Shown: positions 31,953-42,121, numbered from the stretch's first letter. The stretch is 64,000 nt of DNA from Rhynchopus euleeides (GCA_963210315.1 OY723290.1:744001-808000); one strand, 5' to 3'. Translations and numbers: made by a program. Notes: generated from the letters alone by a model not told the origin.

Positions 31953-33856
31953 CGTTGAGTTGTGTGTGTGGAGTAATGCGATAATGCTGCATGGACGGGT
32001 GTATGGTGCATGTGTGGCAAAGGGTGCTGCTGTGTTGACGCTGTGTCACACACATCTGAAAGAATTGGAAAGACAAGGGGCGGTAGGGGGCATCATCTCT
32101 TCTTAGACAGTCGCTCCGACAGTGCCTCTTCAGGCAGAGCCAGCATCTGGCAATGTTCGCGTCCCTGCCCCCCCCGATCGCGCTGCGAAGGAGGGAGGGC
32201 GGGGTGTGTGTGCCACAAAAGGCAGAAACGATGGACGTTGCAGTGATTGCGCTTGTATGCGTAGAACGCGGAAGGGAAGGGGAAGCCATGAAGCGTACGG
32301 AGTCCACAAGCCATCTGCCTGTGGCTCGCGGAGCAGTGCAAGAAGGAAGAAACAGGGTCCCGGAAATGCACCAAAAGCTGCACAAATCACTCGCCCGTCT
32401 GCTCGCCCAGCCGCATGCGATATCCAGAAGCACGCGCAATTCTTCGACATGTCGTTGAAAAGGGCGTTCGGAGATCGAAGGTAACCAGGCATATACCCAA
32501 CCACCTTAGTTGACGGGGCAGGCGTACGGGTGAGAACACAGTGTGCAGATGGGCAAATCATCCGGAGATGAAGAAACATCAAAATCAACAAAAGAAACGA
32601 TGATGGGAAAATGTGAAACTATGCAACATATGCATGGCCGTGTCTGTCTTTGTTGGTTTTATTTGACGCATTCGTTCAAAACAGAGCGCACGCCCGCACG
32701 AGGCAGACAAGCCATCCGATGGCACCCTCTCTGCTTCGGACGTACTTCTTTCCAAGCAACAGGGCACAGACGGCACCTCCTCCTGACGTACGTGCGCAAA
32801 TGCATGCATCACGCAAAAACGATGCAATGCTGACAGCACCGGGTGGGTCGCCTCCTTCGGCTGCACACTTCGGCAAGGACGGTGCACACCTCAGAGCACG
32901 GGTGGTACCATTGGGCTGCGGACGGGCCGAGAGACACGCAGGTGTCTGTGCTGTGTGGAAAGGCGAGAGGTGCAAGATGCCGGGGGTGCGAAAAACGTGT
33001 TGTGCTAGACACAACACGACCTGGCACCCGGGCTCGCCCACGCACTGTGTGTGGGTTGGCCCTGGGCAGCCAGCCCTGTCCCGCATGCATCTCGCATCCC
33101 GCCTGCGGCTCCTTAGACACGACTGAGAAGATAAATCACAGTCGGTGGTGGGGTGTCGGGAGCGGGGCGTCACCACTCCGCGTGCCAGACACACCAACCT
33201 GCATCAAACGGGAAGCCAATCGGGCAATAATGGTGTGCGCTCTTCTTTCCTTGGTCCCCCAGGCACGCCAAAACGCGCATGGCGAAAAAGAAAAGAAAGC
33301 GTCATCTCAAATACGCTGCGCCACACACGAGGCGGTGCAGGGGGCATGAAGTGAAATGTGGAAAAAGATGCAACAAAAGCGCAAGGCAAAAAAGGGGGAA
33401 ACAAGGTGCACCGCATACATTCCTGTGAATTCTCATTGCATCGGAGCAGTGCAGCCACAACCCCGAAGAGCTGTAACATACACCGTCCTTTGGCTTTTTC
33501 TTGTCGCGGGCGTGGTTGCTGCTCGAAGAGCAGAGTGTAAAAAATACAGAAGTGACATGAAATGTTGTGGAACAGAGAATGCAAGAAAAAGTGGAGAACG
33601 GAAAAAGGTAAACAAAAAGGGCAAGGCAACCAGACTCCTGGTCTCCAGCAAAGAACCAGAACAAGGCATGCGGGCGGCGCAACATCAGGCCTGCCGATGA
33701 GACGAGGTGCGAGGTGTGCAACTGCAAACCACACCAGTGTCAGAAATCCTCAGCGGCAGCCCTGTGTGCCCCCCACCCTTCAATGCATGCGTGGCACTGT
33801 CTATCCTGCCGGCGGCCTGCTTCTGTTTGCTGCTGCTTCTCCAGCACAACGCCACC
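31953..33856. other. Intergenic stretch, nothing recognised
   Basis: 1.9 kb. Open frames on both strands are Cys/His-rich and featureless, and I found no repeat shared with the rest of the window. Confidence 0.55.
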
Positions 33857-35668
33857 CTACTGCTTGAAGAGGAAGGCGCTCCCCTTCAGCGGGAAGTCGC
33901 CTGTCGGGAACGCCGACACGGTGTTGGGGTAGTGGCGCTCAAACAGCGACTTGAACTTCGCGGACCACACGTGGTCCAGCCCCCACTGAGTGTAGGTCTC
34001 CGCGGTGAAGTCCTCCTGGAAGAACCGGTCGGCGTGCAGGCGGCGTGTCGTCTGCGTCAGGAAGACGAAGAAGGTGGTCTCGCTGATAGCAAACCCCGAC
34101 GGGCGCGGCTCCTCCGCCGACATCCCCACCTGCGTGTCGATGTCGTCGACTGTGGCGTAGAGCTCGCGCAGCTCCGCCACCACCTGCGGGTCGGGGTTCA
34201 CCTCCTCGAATGACTTGAAGCGCTCCAGCCCCAGCCCCTCGCGGAAGTCGTTGAACTTCGGGATCCCACGCTCCCTGTCGCGGAAGATGTCGACGGCCGC
34301 CATGTCCAGCACGCTGCCACCGGGCATCTGCAGGTTCGACAGCGACTGCGGGAAGTTGTGCAGCGACAGCTTGTGCGTGTTCATCTTCGCCATCCCCAGG
34401 ATCACCTCCTCCACCCCGTGCTGCTCCACCTTGTCCCGCCCGGCCGCAAAGGTGTGGCTCAGCAGGCTGTCCGTCTCCCCACCCACCGTCATGTTGTCGG
34501 GCAGCAGCGCGTGCATCCGGTACACGCTCACGAAGTCCTCCGTCTGCGAGAAGGCGGAGTCGCCCTCCAGCTTCACCTCGTCCCCGATCCCGTCCGCCCC
34601 GGGGAACGGCAGCAGGTCGAAGATCGCCAGGGCCACACGGTCCCACACGCTGAAGTCGCTCTTGAACTGCTTCTTCATCGTCGCCACCCCACGTGTCCCA
34701 ATCCGCAGCGCCATCGTCACCGGGCGGTTCTGCAGCAGGATCGCCGTCCACTCCTCCGTGTGGATGATTGCGTTCTGGGCCGCGTTGATCAGCCGCGCCG
34801 TCTGGAAGAGCTTCTCGTCGTCCCACGTTGGGTTCCGTGCCTTCAGCTCGTCGCAGATCCAGTTGTGCTCCTTCGCGTACAGCGTGTGCAGCGCCTCGAT
34901 CCCGCTCCACAGGTTGTTCGTGAACCCGGTTGCCGCCACCCCTGTCGCGTTGTCCTTCGGCAGCAGCCCGTTGTCCCCGAACAGCAGCTTCCCGTCCACG
35001 AAGGACCGCAGCGACTCCTGCGTTGCCTGGTCCGACCCGTACACCTGCGACATGTCCCACCAGTGCGTTGTGCGTGTGCGCATGTACCCGTCCGCGTCCC
35101 GCTTCGTCCGCTGCAGCGGGAAGGTCTGGGCCCCCGCCGCGCCCCCGTCCTCCGCTGCCCGCGTGTTCAGCACGTACGGCGCCGCCTCCGTGTCCTTCTC
35201 GTGGTCAAACCAGTCGTGCGTCTGGAACTGGATCCACGCCCCGAAGAACAGGTTCAGCGACGGGATCGCCTCCCGCTTGTTGCCGTACGACGTCATCAGC
35301 TTCGCTGCTGCCTCCGGCCGCGGCTCCCACAGGTAGTTGTGCGGCGGCGTTGTCGTCTCCCACGTCGACCGCACATTCCGTCCGAAGCGCGTCCCCTTCG
35401 CCCCCATCTTCGTCAGCTCCTTGTGGTTGCACGTCCCGTCCGCCATCCGGTACTTGAAGTCCTCCTCGCTGCACGCCACGCTGCGCAGCTCCTCGTCGCT
35501 GGTGAAGTCGAACAGCGTCGACACCTGCAGGAACGTGGTGGCCAGCAGGATGTACACCAGCCCGCGCAGCGTCCTAGGTCCATCCGTCAGGTACACCCCG
35601 CGCCACAGGTACCACAGCGGCCCGAGCACCGTCCGCACAAACGCCTCGAGCGACACCTGCACCGTCAT
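33857..35668 (-). CDS. Alpha-dioxygenase-like haem peroxidase, copy 2
   Basis: 603 residues, exactly the length of copy 1 and very similar along its whole length. The same catalytic residues are present: distal His in THDWFDH, Tyr and proximal His in SVYRMHALLP, and the GFAISETTFFVFL block. Most differences fall in two patches, the first 50 residues and about residues 330-370 (here KSDFSVWDRVALAIFDLLPF). DNA identity drops at the start and stop codons: the flanks do not match copy 1. That suggests either a processed duplication or gene conversion confined to the coding region. No premature stop is present, so both copies are probably functional. Confidence 0.9.
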   Translation of the reverse strand: MTVQVSLEAFVRTVLGPLWYLWRGVYLTDGPRTLRGLVYILLATTFLQVSTLFDFTSDEELRSVACSEEDFKYRMADGTCNHKELTKMGAKGTRFGRNVRSTWETTTPPHNYLWEPRPEAAAKLMTSYGNKREAIPSLNLFFGAWIQFQTHDWFDHEKDTEAAPYVLNTRAAEDGGAAGAQTFPLQRTKRDADGYMRTRTTHWWDMSQVYGSDQATQESLRSFVDGKLLFGDNGLLPKDNATGVAATGFTNNLWSGIEALHTLYAKEHNWICDELKARNPTWDDEKLFQTARLINAAQNAIIHTEEWTAILLQNRPVTMALRIGTRGVATMKKQFKSDFSVWDRVALAIFDLLPFPGADGIGDEVKLEGDSAFSQTEDFVSVYRMHALLPDNMTVGGETDSLLSHTFAAGRDKVEQHGVEEVILGMAKMNTHKLSLHNFPQSLSNLQMPGGSVLDMAAVDIFRDRERGIPKFNDFREGLGLERFKSFEEVNPDPQVVAELRELYATVDDIDTQVGMSAEEPRPSGFAISETTFFVFLTQTTRRLHADRFFQEDFTAETYTQWGLDHVWSAKFKSLFERHYPNTVSAFPTGDFPLKGSAFLFKQ

Positions 35669-36646
35669 TGTCCTGACTCGGGTCTGGCTATGTCCCGCGC
35701 CGCGGTGTGGGGGTACTTGGGGTAGTGTGTGTCTTGTCGAAACCTGCCGCGGAAGATACTCTTGGTGTTGGGATGCAGTAGGGGCGTGCCGAGGCAGAGG
35801 CAGAGACAGGGGCAGGCGATGCTGGGATGCGGTGCATGGGGAGGGCTGTGGGCAGGCTGCCCGTCATTTCATCCGCAAGCTGTTCCATTTCCCATCCTGC
35901 CAGGTCGAATGGGTCGCAGGGGGGGGGGGGGGTTGTACTCCGCCCCTTGACGCATCAGAGGACACACGACACATCACCCTACACATCCTCGCACACATCG
36001 CCGCTCCACTGAGCCATCCGGCGATTCCACTCACCCCACTCGCAATCACGTTGGTAAGAAACACGGGGAGAAGACGGGGCAACGGGGAAGTGGAGCTGTT
36101 GCACCACCCCCCCCACCCCACCCCCACTTCTGTAGAGTGGGGTACATGTAAAGAAGAATAGAACCGAAGAGTGTGTGCACCCCAACACTCCCAGCTGGTC
36201 GGCACTTCATCATCGGCTGAAGGTGTGGAGGCTTTTTTTTTTTTTTCATGTCGCTCCCGTTGGTGTGGAGGCTTGTCAGAGGGAGGGAGTCTTCGTGACC
36301 GGCAAATCTCAGGCACTTTTCGGCGCTTTTCACGCCCCAACTCAGCAGGAATCACCAAAATGCACCTTTTTTTCGGCAGTGCCGCGAAGAATCGAGAGAG
36401 AAAGACATAGAGAGCAAGAGGCGACAGCGAGTGACCACCGTTTCCCACCGGCCCTCTTGGTTCGAACTTGGCACTTCGAGTCGAGGCTGGGGGTCCTCAC
36501 TGGGTGTCATAGGATCCAATAGAAGAGTCCCCCTTCCTCCCCACTTCCGCCTCAGCATTCATTCGACGTGTGCATCATTACTGCATCCCACCTGGGGGGG
36601 GGGGGCGGCATTGAGGTGTTGAGGCATTGAGGCAAGACCCTCTGCT
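35669..36646. other. Intergenic stretch, low complexity
   Basis: About 1 kb with poly-G, poly-C and poly-T runs (for example T14 near 36233-36246). No gene is supported. Confidence 0.55.
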
Positions 36647-38104
36647 TCACAGCTTGTAGGTGTTGGTGGCGGTGTTGTGGAAGAGAGCCGCCTTGTCGCA
36701 CTCCGAAAAGCCGGAAACCATCATTTTGTAGGCGTTGAACAGAACGGTGAACGACCCGCACAGCTTGTCCACGGGGAAGTTCGACGCAAACATGCACCGC
36801 TGCACCCCGAAGAGCTCGATCGTCCGCAGGATGTACGGCCCCCAATCCGCTGCGAGCCTGGCAGATCCCGGCGGCTGCGGCAACCTCTCATACAAATGCC
36901 CAAAGGCAGGCTTCATCGCAAGCCCGGAAAGCTTCACCCTAACGTTGGGCAGGGTGGACAGCTTCGACATGCCTGCCTCCCACTCCTTCCAGCGCGCATC
37001 AGGGCCGGAGAGATAGCCTGGCAGCGTGATGACGCCACCAACATGGTCCGCCACCACCACGGTGTTGGGGTTCGCCTTGGCCAGTTCGTACAGCTCGTCG
37101 AGCTGGCTCTGGTAGCACCAGGTGTCGAATGTCATGTGGTGCTCCTCGAGCAGGGAGAAGGCAGCACGGAACGTCTCGCTCCGCGAGATCCCGTCGTGCG
37201 CCACGCGTGAGACAAGCGGGGTGGCAATCGCACTGGGGGGCGGCGAATAGGCGAGGGACAGACGAATGGACCGCACACCCTTTGCAGCGAGGGCCGACAG
37301 GCACTCCTTTGTGATGGTGCCAAGAGGGAGCTCCGCTGCCGCCACCGTCCCAGCGCAGACCTCGATCCCGGAGCTGGCGACAGAATCACCCTGGCTCCTC
37401 GCGAAGTCAACCTCCCCAACGGTGGCCATGTGCTCTGGGGTAGGCGGGTTGTGCCACCCGCACTCCAGGTAAACCGTCTTGATGATGTTGTGGGCAGCAC
37501 GAGTCTTCCCATCCTCGGGCCACTGGTTCTTCATATCCTTCACATAATCATCGGCGTGGTATTTTACGAAGAACGGGTTGCGGTCCGCCATCCCAAACGT
37601 GTTGAACACCTCCGCCGGAAGCAGCTTGACAGACCCGGACCACATGAAGATGGTGGCCAGCGCAGTGGGGCCCATGCCCTTCGGGATGGGCCAGCCCCGC
37701 ACCCCTGCCTCGTGGCAGATGTCCCACAGGTGGTGGTGGGGGTCCACGATGGGGAGGGTGGGGTCCAGTGCCTCCTCGCGCTGCTGGCGTGCCAGCCATT
37801 CGACGAAGGGCCACTCGGTGCGGTAGAAGCGTGCCGCGAAGAAGCCAGCCAGGAGCAGGGGGATGTCGACGGCTTCCCTGAGAGAGGATTTGCCGATGGC
37901 AGACACGAGGAGGGCGACGGCACCCAGCGCAAGGCCTTGGAGCCGCCCTGCCCTTGCGATGAGTGCTGCAGCAACAGCCACGGCGACGCGCTGCGGCAGC
38001 GTCAACTCTGGCTTCGACAGCGCATTCATCTTGAGCCAAGGCGCGCCCTCTGCCGGTCGGTATGCAAGACTCTCGCGTTCCCGTGAGAGGTGTCGACCTG
38101 GCAT
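36647..38104 (-). CDS. Amidohydrolase-2 family TIM-barrel metal-dependent hydrolase, membrane-anchored
   Basis: 485 residues from the ATG at 38104; a second Met at residue 26 is an alternative start. Two hydrophobic stretches (about 40-70 and 79-93) precede the catalytic barrel. The barrel opens with DPHHHLWD (121-128), the metal-binding motif of this family. The later blocks VVADHVGG and FASNFPVDK, with the conserved Asp, are also present. Relatives hydrolyse lactones or decarboxylate aromatic acids (family knowledge); the substrate here is unknown. The N-terminal membrane segments are unusual for this family. The snoRNA array begins only about 65 bp upstream on the same strand. Confidence 0.85.
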   Translation of the reverse strand: MPGRHLSRERESLAYRPAEGAPWLKMNALSKPELTLPQRVAVAVAAALIARAGRLQGLALGAVALLVSAIGKSSLREAVDIPLLLAGFFAARFYRTEWPFVEWLARQQREEALDPTLPIVDPHHHLWDICHEAGVRGWPIPKGMGPTALATIFMWSGSVKLLPAEVFNTFGMADRNPFFVKYHADDYVKDMKNQWPEDGKTRAAHNIIKTVYLECGWHNPPTPEHMATVGEVDFARSQGDSVASSGIEVCAGTVAAAELPLGTITKECLSALAAKGVRSIRLSLAYSPPPSAIATPLVSRVAHDGISRSETFRAAFSLLEEHHMTFDTWCYQSQLDELYELAKANPNTVVVADHVGGVITLPGYLSGPDARWKEWEAGMSKLSTLPNVRVKLSGLAMKPAFGHLYERLPQPPGSARLAADWGPYILRTIELFGVQRCMFASNFPVDKLCGSFTVLFNAYKMMVSGFSECDKAALFHNTATNTYKL

Positions 38105-38168
38105 GTTGGTGTGGTGGTTGGGTGTGAAGTGTGAGGTGGAGTGGGTCGTGGCAGGCAGTATTTGTGTC

Positions 38169-38261
38169 TCAGCCAGGGATAACTGTCAAATGGTGTAGAA
38201 TCAACCGCCGCAGCGCTCATAGGGGGAAAGAAGTGTATTCTTGATAAGAGTTTGTCATCAT
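38169..38261 (-). ncRNA. Box C/D snoRNA-like, type 1, copy 1 of 5
   Basis: Minus strand box C ATGATGA (38261-38255), box D CTGA (38172-38169). The guide next to D is antisense to CAGGGATAACTG, the invariant LSU rRNA segment beside the peptidyl transferase centre. D+5 points to the second G of GGG, equivalent to yeast 25S Gm2815 and human 28S Gm4392 (from memory). A second antisense stretch, to GGGGAAAGAAG of LSU rRNA, lies in the middle of the RNA. Confidence 0.85.
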
Positions 38262-38312
38262 GAACGTGGTGTGGTGTGCAGGGTGGGGTCTCGCGGGCAT
38301 CGCCACAGCATC

Positions 38313-38403
38313 TCAGCCAGGGATAACTGTTGAAGGCGTCAAATCATGTGTCGTCATGCGGGGCAAGAGTAAACTTGTCCCCGGTGATGCATATTGTCAT
38401 CAT
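38313..38403 (-). ncRNA. Box C/D snoRNA-like, type 2, copy 1 of 2
   Basis: Minus strand box C ATGATGA (38403-38397) and box D CTGA (38316-38313). The D guide is antisense to CAGGGATAACTG as in type 1. A second C-like ATGACGA (38357-38351) lies inside, and an inner hairpin pairs CAAG and GGGG with CTTG and CCCC. The 3' half closely resembles the short type 3 RNA. Confidence 0.8.
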
Positions 38404-38455
38404 GAACGCTGTGTGTGAATGGATTCCTTGCTCCATAAAAAATCACTGCATCGCC

Positions 38456-38548
38456 TCAGCCAGGGATAACTGTCAAATGGTGTAGAATCAACCGCCGCAG
38501 CGCTCATAGGGGGAAAGAAGTGTATTCTTGATAAGAGTTTGTCATCAT
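38456..38548 (-). ncRNA. Box C/D snoRNA-like, type 1, copy 2 of 5
   Basis: Same sequence, boxes and guides as copy 1, in the second 287-bp unit. Confidence 0.85.
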
Positions 38549-38599
38549 GAACGTGGTGTGGTGTGCAGGGTGGGGTCTCGCGGGCATCGCCACAGCATC

Positions 38600-38690
38600 T
38601 CAGCCAGGGATAACTGTTGAAGGCGTCAAATCATGTGTCGTCATGCGGGGCAAGAGTAAACTTGTCCCCGGTGATGCATATTGTCATCAT
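38600..38690 (-). ncRNA. Box C/D snoRNA-like, type 2, copy 2 of 2
   Basis: Same as 38313-38403, in the second 287-bp unit. Confidence 0.8.
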
Positions 38691-38742
38691 GAACGCTGTG
38701 TGTGAATGGATTCCTTGCTCCATAAAAAATCACTGCATCGCC

Positions 38743-38835
38743 TCAGCCAGGGATAACTGTCAAATGGTGTAGAATCAACCGCCGCAGCGCTCATAGGGGG
38801 AAAGAAGTGTATTCTTGATAAGAGTTTGTCATCAT
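38743..38835 (-). ncRNA. Box C/D snoRNA-like, type 1, copy 3 of 5
   Basis: Same RNA sequence as copy 1, but its upstream flank (38839 onward) switches to the sequence that also borders the copies at 41.1 and 43.9 kb. Confidence 0.85.
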
Positions 38836-38908
38836 GAACCATTGCAGCGGACGTGGCCCTCACACATCACACCTCTCTCGCATGTGCCTCCCACCAGACA
38901 CACGTTCT

Positions 38909-38955
38909 TCAGCCAGGGATAACTGTTAGATGTGCACTGAATCATAGGTCGTCAT
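38909..38955 (-). ncRNA. Short box C/D snoRNA-like, type 3, copy 1 of 3
   Basis: Minus strand box C-like ATGACGA (38955-38949) and box D CTGA (38912-38909), only 47 nt box to box. It has the same CAGGGATAACTG antisense guide next to D. It may be a mini snoRNA or a truncated relative of type 2; the C box is off consensus at one position. Confidence 0.55.
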
Positions 38956-39298
38956 GGCAGAAGATAACTTCAAAAGAAGAAGCCGTGGGGCTGGGAAGGG
39001 GCTGCGGCTGCCTTTCAGTTGTGGACCACCTTGGCACCAACAAAATCAACTATTTCATCCTGAACCTGAAACCCACACCGTTGACTGACGCACCGACACA
39101 GCATGTTGGATCTTCTCCGGCTGGAGGTTCTCCCCTTTCCTGGCGGAGAGATAAGCCACAGGGTGGGAGAGACAAGGAAAGAACTAACGAGAGCTACTGG
39201 TCGGGTCTAGAGCGCCCGACACAGAGTACACAACCAAGGCCAGGCCCTACACCGCAAAGGAGTGTTGCTTCTGTTCGCTACGTTGGTTCTGTGTGTGC

Positions 39299-40972
39299 TC
39301 ACACTGCTGCCTCCTCCTGCAAGCCGGGTTGCAGAGCAGGGATCGCATACGATACATTCTGTGGGTTGGCACGCACCGCTTGGAGTGCGACCTCGCGGTC
39401 CGCCTGCAGATCTGCACTTGCAAAGGCAAGCAATGCAGTGTCCGATTCTTCTGCGAAGGCTGCCAGCGCCGCTTGCCTGTCACCGCGCACATGTGAACCT
39501 GCATGCATGAAGTTCACCGGATCCTGGCGGATGGCAGGCAGGGCGACCTGTACGTCGTCACGCAGCGCATCAGGAAGGGTTCGGAAGCAATCGCCGCGAG
39601 CTGTGACAACCCGTGATGCGAAATCCCTGTCATCGCGTAGCACATCCGCCATGTGGATGTGCGCATCGGAATCACGCTCGATTGCCATCAGGACCACCTC
39701 CTTGTCCCCTCGGAGGGTCTGGCTCATATGCTGAAGCAGTGGAACACGGTTGCTTTTGAGAGCCAGCATCGCGAGCTCCTTGTCCCCACGCAGCTCTTCG
39801 CTCAGATACTGAAACTCTCTGGGGTTCGACTGGACGGCCTTCATGGCAACCTCTTTGTCACCGCGGAGTGACATGCTCATGTCCTGCAGCAACACGCCAC
39901 TCTCGAGAGCCTCCAGTGCCAGGCCCTTGTCCGCCCGCAACTCCTCACTCATGTGATGCACTGCGTCTCTGGCATGGCCATGGCCACGACGAGGTCCCCT
40001 CTTTACTTGACTCCACCCTCGACTCCAGAGAGCCTTCAGGACCACATCTTTGTCGCCGCGCAGCTCCTCACTCATGTACTGGAATTCAAACCAAACTCCG
40101 CAGGTGTCGATTGCTTTTAGGGCCACATCTTTGTCTCCACGAAGTGCCGGACTGAGGTCTCTGTACATCAGGCTGTCAGCACAGAACAGATCCGTCACCG
40201 TCTTCATGTCCCCCTTGGTTCCCGAATCCCAAAGTGAGGTGTTCTCGACGTTCTCCTCATTGACCCCATTGAAGGTTTGAAATTCATGGTCCATCGCCAT
40301 CATCACCACATCCTTGTCGTCACGAAGAGTCGGGTTGATGTCTTTGAAGGCGATATTCTCACCCTCCAGTGCACCCAGAACGAAAGCCTTGTCACTGAGG
40401 CACATCTTCCTGTTTAGGACATCCAATCTATCGTGCGGATGTCTCAGAGACGCAAGGGCAATATCAGCGTCACTACGCAGGGCAGGGCTAGCAAGGGAGA
40501 AGCATGCGGGACGAAGCTGCACGAGCTGCTGCATCACCTCCTTGTCGTCGTACAGAGACAGAGGCACCCAGTGCAGGGCAAACGGTGCCCTTTTCTCTTC
40601 CCGCTTCCCCTTCGCCTTCCCGTCCTGTTTCACACCACCACAGTAGCGTTCCAGCACCGCCAGCACGCACTCACGCCGCGTCCGTGCCCACAGCGGGATG
40701 TCGTCCATGGTGGTCTCGCCGTTGCGCAGGTCTTCAACAAATTTCCGCACACTGCGTTCGACCTGAACCCGGCACCCACCCGAGAAGGCAGCGATGCTGC
40801 TGACAGCCTCCCCATCGTCACACGCCACACGCTGCCCGCCCACACTCAGCTCCACGTCACCGAAGCCGAAGGCCTCCCCGCACTGCCGCTTCACAGCAGA
40901 CAGTGTTGCATCTGCCTCGATCGGCACAGCCTCTTCCCGCCCTGCCAGCTTGTCGACCGCAAACACCTCCAT
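39299..40972 (-). CDS. DUF4116 repeat protein, copy 1
   Basis: 557 residues from the ATG at 40972. The first 75 residues (MEVFAVDKLAGREEAVPI) look like a ubiquitin-like beta-grasp fold, by pattern only. A short linker follows, then many repeats of the type LRGDKEVAMKAVESN with a SEELRGDKE core, spaced about 25-50 residues apart; this is the DUF4116 pattern common in protists and some viruses of protists. About residues 330-345 are Gly/Arg/His-rich and break the repeat register, possibly a small local frameshift or insertion compared with copy 2. Function of the family is unknown. A snoRNA pair lies about 130 bp upstream on the same strand. Confidence 0.85.
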   Translation of the reverse strand: MEVFAVDKLAGREEAVPIEADATLSAVKRQCGEAFGFGDVELSVGGQRVACDDGEAVSSIAAFSGGCRVQVERSVRKFVEDLRNGETTMDDIPLWARTRRECVLAVLERYCGGVKQDGKAKGKREEKRAPFALHWVPLSLYDDKEVMQQLVQLRPACFSLASPALRSDADIALASLRHPHDRLDVLNRKMCLSDKAFVLGALEGENIAFKDINPTLRDDKDVVMMAMDHEFQTFNGVNEENVENTSLWDSGTKGDMKTVTDLFCADSLMYRDLSPALRGDKDVALKAIDTCGVWFEFQYMSEELRGDKDVVLKALWSRGWSQVKRGPRRGHGHARDAVHHMSEELRADKGLALEALESGVLLQDMSMSLRGDKEVAMKAVQSNPREFQYLSEELRGDKELAMLALKSNRVPLLQHMSQTLRGDKEVVLMAIERDSDAHIHMADVLRDDRDFASRVVTARGDCFRTLPDALRDDVQVALPAIRQDPVNFMHAGSHVRGDRQAALAAFAEESDTALLAFASADLQADREVALQAVRANPQNVSYAIPALQPGLQEEAAV

Positions 40973-41105
40973 TGCTGCTGTGGTGCGCCGTGTGTGGCTG
41001 CTTCTTCTTCGTCACCTGGTGTCTGGTGGGTGGTGTGTGTGTGCACAGTGGCTTGCCTTGGCTTTTCTGCGTTGCCACCATTCGGGTGGCGGGTGGTCGT
41101 GTGTC

Positions 41106-41198
41106 TCAGCCAGGGATAACTGTCAAATGGTGTAGAATCAACCGCCGCAGCGCTCATAGGGGGAAAGAAGTGTATTCTTGATAAGAGTTTGTCATCAT
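41106..41198 (-). ncRNA. Box C/D snoRNA-like, type 1, copy 4 of 5
   Basis: Identical in boxes and guides to the 38-kb copies. It lies about 130 bp upstream of the DUF4116 copy 1 start, on the same strand. Confidence 0.85.
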
Positions 41199-41271
41199 GA
41201 ACCATTGCAGCGGACGTGGCCCTCACACATCACACCTCTCTCGCATGTGCCTCCCACCAGACACACGTTCT

Positions 41272-41318
41272 TCAGCCAGGGATAACTGTTAGATGTGCAC
41301 TGAATCATAGGTCGTCAT
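41272..41318 (-). ncRNA. Short box C/D snoRNA-like, type 3, copy 2 of 3
   Basis: Same 47-nt sequence as 38909-38955, with box C-like ATGACGA and box D CTGA. Confidence 0.55.
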
Positions 41319-41325
41319 GGCAGAA

Positions 41326-42121
41326 AATAGGCAGGTGGTGGGCTGGGTCACAAACAGTCTTGCATGCGATCTGTGGTCCCCCACCCCAGTGATAACCGCT
41401 GCTGAGTGCGGCGGCACGTCCCCCGACAGCGTCTGGCGGTTCCACATTCCCTCCCACTGGGGTGCCAGGCAGCATCACAGAACCATTTCCAAGGGGAAAA
41501 CAGTTGCTCGCGAAGGTAAAAAATGGCAAACAAAATCGCACAAAATCAGGGCAAAAAAACCCACACCCCACCCCCATATCTCGTGTAGTCAAAAAACCCC
41601 CTATTCTGCAACACCAATTCTTCCGAGAAGTTGTCTGTGGATCAGAGTCAGTCGGAGTCAGTCAGGAAAACAGCTCCCAGACAACTTTTCGATCAGAGTC
41701 AATCAGAGTCCGTCAGTCAATTTGACCGGTGTGCCTGTCGACGACTACAGGAAAATACAGCAGCAGCCTCTCGAGTCCTCCTTTCAGATGATTTTGCATT
41801 GATCACTTCCACTATATTTTTTCCTCGCTGGCATTAGTGATATCGGCTGGCAGAAAAACACACACAACCCCCCCCCCCCCGCGTGTCGAGTGACCTGACC
41901 TGTCTGAAGTGCAGAAAATGTGTCGGGTTGGGTGGAGCATACACACACGCACATTCATACACAACACATGACAAACCGCACGTGTTCACACATCCATAAT
42001 CCTACGCGAATACCCGCCGCTCCCCAGGAGCTGTTGCGGGGATCACCTGCTGCTCTTCCGACCCAGCGAGACTCTTGCCGGATTGTCTCTACCACACGGG
42101 GTGTGTTATACCAAAAAATCA
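41326..42121. other. Intergenic stretch between the duplication units
   Basis: Holds two near-repeats of GATCAGAGTC (41640-41663 and 41691-41715) and an inverted pair AAGTTGTCTG / CAGACAACTT (41625 and 41676 regions) that can form a stem. Poly-C and CA runs follow. No gene is supported. Confidence 0.6.

Larger units (their letters stand above)
38169..38955 (-). repeat. Tandem snoRNA array with a 287-bp repeat unit
   Basis: Two full 287-bp units (38169-38455 and 38456-38742), identical as far as I can read, each holding one type 1 and one type 2 snoRNA. A third type 1 copy (38743-38835) is followed by a different flank and a type 3 copy. The period is exact at every landmark checked. Confidence 0.95.
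39248..41325. repeat. Segmental duplication unit 1 (DUF4116 gene plus snoRNA pair)
   Basis: About 2.08 kb, matching 42122-44121 from TACACCGCAAAGGAGTG through the DUF4116 gene to the type 1 and type 3 snoRNAs, ending CATGGCAGAA. Coding parts diverge by indels, while the snoRNA ends are nearly identical. Confidence 0.9.

Noticed and set aside
38169-38955. CRISPR-like repeat array
   Set aside because: The unit is 287 bp, repeats are not short and palindromic, spacers are not unique, and the genome is eukaryotic; C/D boxes explain it.
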